From the NCBI GenBank assembly GCA_003248775.1, contig QFQX01000086.1, positions 1 to 6,697 of the forward strand: 6,697 nt of DNA, given 5' to 3'. The stretch is from Shinella sp. Its GTDB lineage: Bacteria > Pseudomonadota > Alphaproteobacteria > Rhizobiales > Rhizobiaceae. The number at the start of each line of letters is the position of its first letter. Position 1 is the stretch's first letter. Below are positions 6,663-6,697 of the stretch, piece after piece. The notes beneath the pieces were generated by a model. It was not told the origin of the DNA. It searched no databases and was given only the letters and a program-made list of their open reading frames with translations. A program made the translations under genes and the position numbers.

Positions 6663-6697
6663 CCGCCGGGAGAGGGTGGCAGCCCTCTCGTCGGCGG
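6663..6697. terminator. Long GC-rich hairpin at the window edge, possible terminator
   Basis: The arms CCGCCG (6663-6668) and CGGCGG (6692-6697) enclose a second pair, GAGAGGG (6670-6676) and CCCTCTC (6683-6689), with a TGGCAG loop and one small internal mismatch, making 13 base pairs in all. On the minus strand the stem is followed by TTCCCTTCTC, much like the tail after dapA, so it could end a minus-strand gene lying to the right. The plus-strand tail is outside the window. Confidence 0.5.

Larger units (their letters stand above)
6268..6697. other. Region downstream of smpB with no firm gene
   Basis: No recognised gene lies in these 430 bases. I see no clear terminator directly after smpB. 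An AT-rich imperfect hairpin sits near 6355-6378 (CAAATTC, loop TGCT, GAATTT), and the last 35 bases form a long GC-rich stem. Two overlapping minus-strand frames stay open between 6320 and 6606; one is listed separately as a doubtful gene. Third-position GC in that frame falls from left-hand values typical of this genome to roughly half in its 3' part, unlike the firm genes here. Confidence 0.6.

Noticed and set aside
1..6697. CRISPR array, tRNA, rRNA, transposase, integrase or toxin-antitoxin genes
   Set aside because: No regularly spaced repeats, tRNA-like cloverleaf, or recognisable mobile or toxin-antitoxin proteins were seen on either strand.

Overview
The window reads as ordinary chromosomal DNA of a Rhizobiaceae alphaproteobacterium (Agrobacterium/Rhizobium type). 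The evidence is a two-cysteine alphaproteobacterial porin of the RopA/Omp2b family, DapA and SmpB proteins of clearly rhizobial type, high GC with strong third-position GC, and diverged copies of palindromic intergenic repeats of the kind rhizobia carry in large numbers. I found no defence system, CRISPR array, transposase, tRNA or rRNA, and no obviously novel multigene system.

Layout, left to right. (1) 2-964, plus: the 3' part of an outer-membrane porin gene whose start lies outside the window. A perfect palindrome overlaps its stop codon and a strong intrinsic terminator follows. (2) 965-1249: intergenic, with a diverged copy of a rhizobial mosaic repeat. (3) 1250-2131, minus: an alpha/beta-hydrolase of unknown substrate. 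(4) 2132-2481: a 350-bp gap with a second copy of the same repeat, in the same orientation, and part of another palindromic repeat. (5) 2482-4560, minus: a secreted Slt-family lytic transglycosylase. (6) 4561-4767: the divergent intergenic region. (7) 4768-5652, plus: dapA, with a terminator-like hairpin after it. (8) 5788-6267, plus: smpB. (9) 6268-6697: mostly unexplained, with a doubtful small minus-strand ORF and a long hairpin at the very end.

The genes are mainly housekeeping. DapA starts the diaminopimelate branch that feeds lysine and peptidoglycan synthesis; the divergent transglycosylase cleaves peptidoglycan; the porin sits in the outer membrane; SmpB works with tmRNA to rescue stalled ribosomes. 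The hydrolase is the only gene between the two mosaic repeats. The points most worth a second look are this flanking repeat pair, the palindrome on the porin stop codon, the small ORF with a strong internal ribosome-binding site after smpB, and the terminal hairpin.
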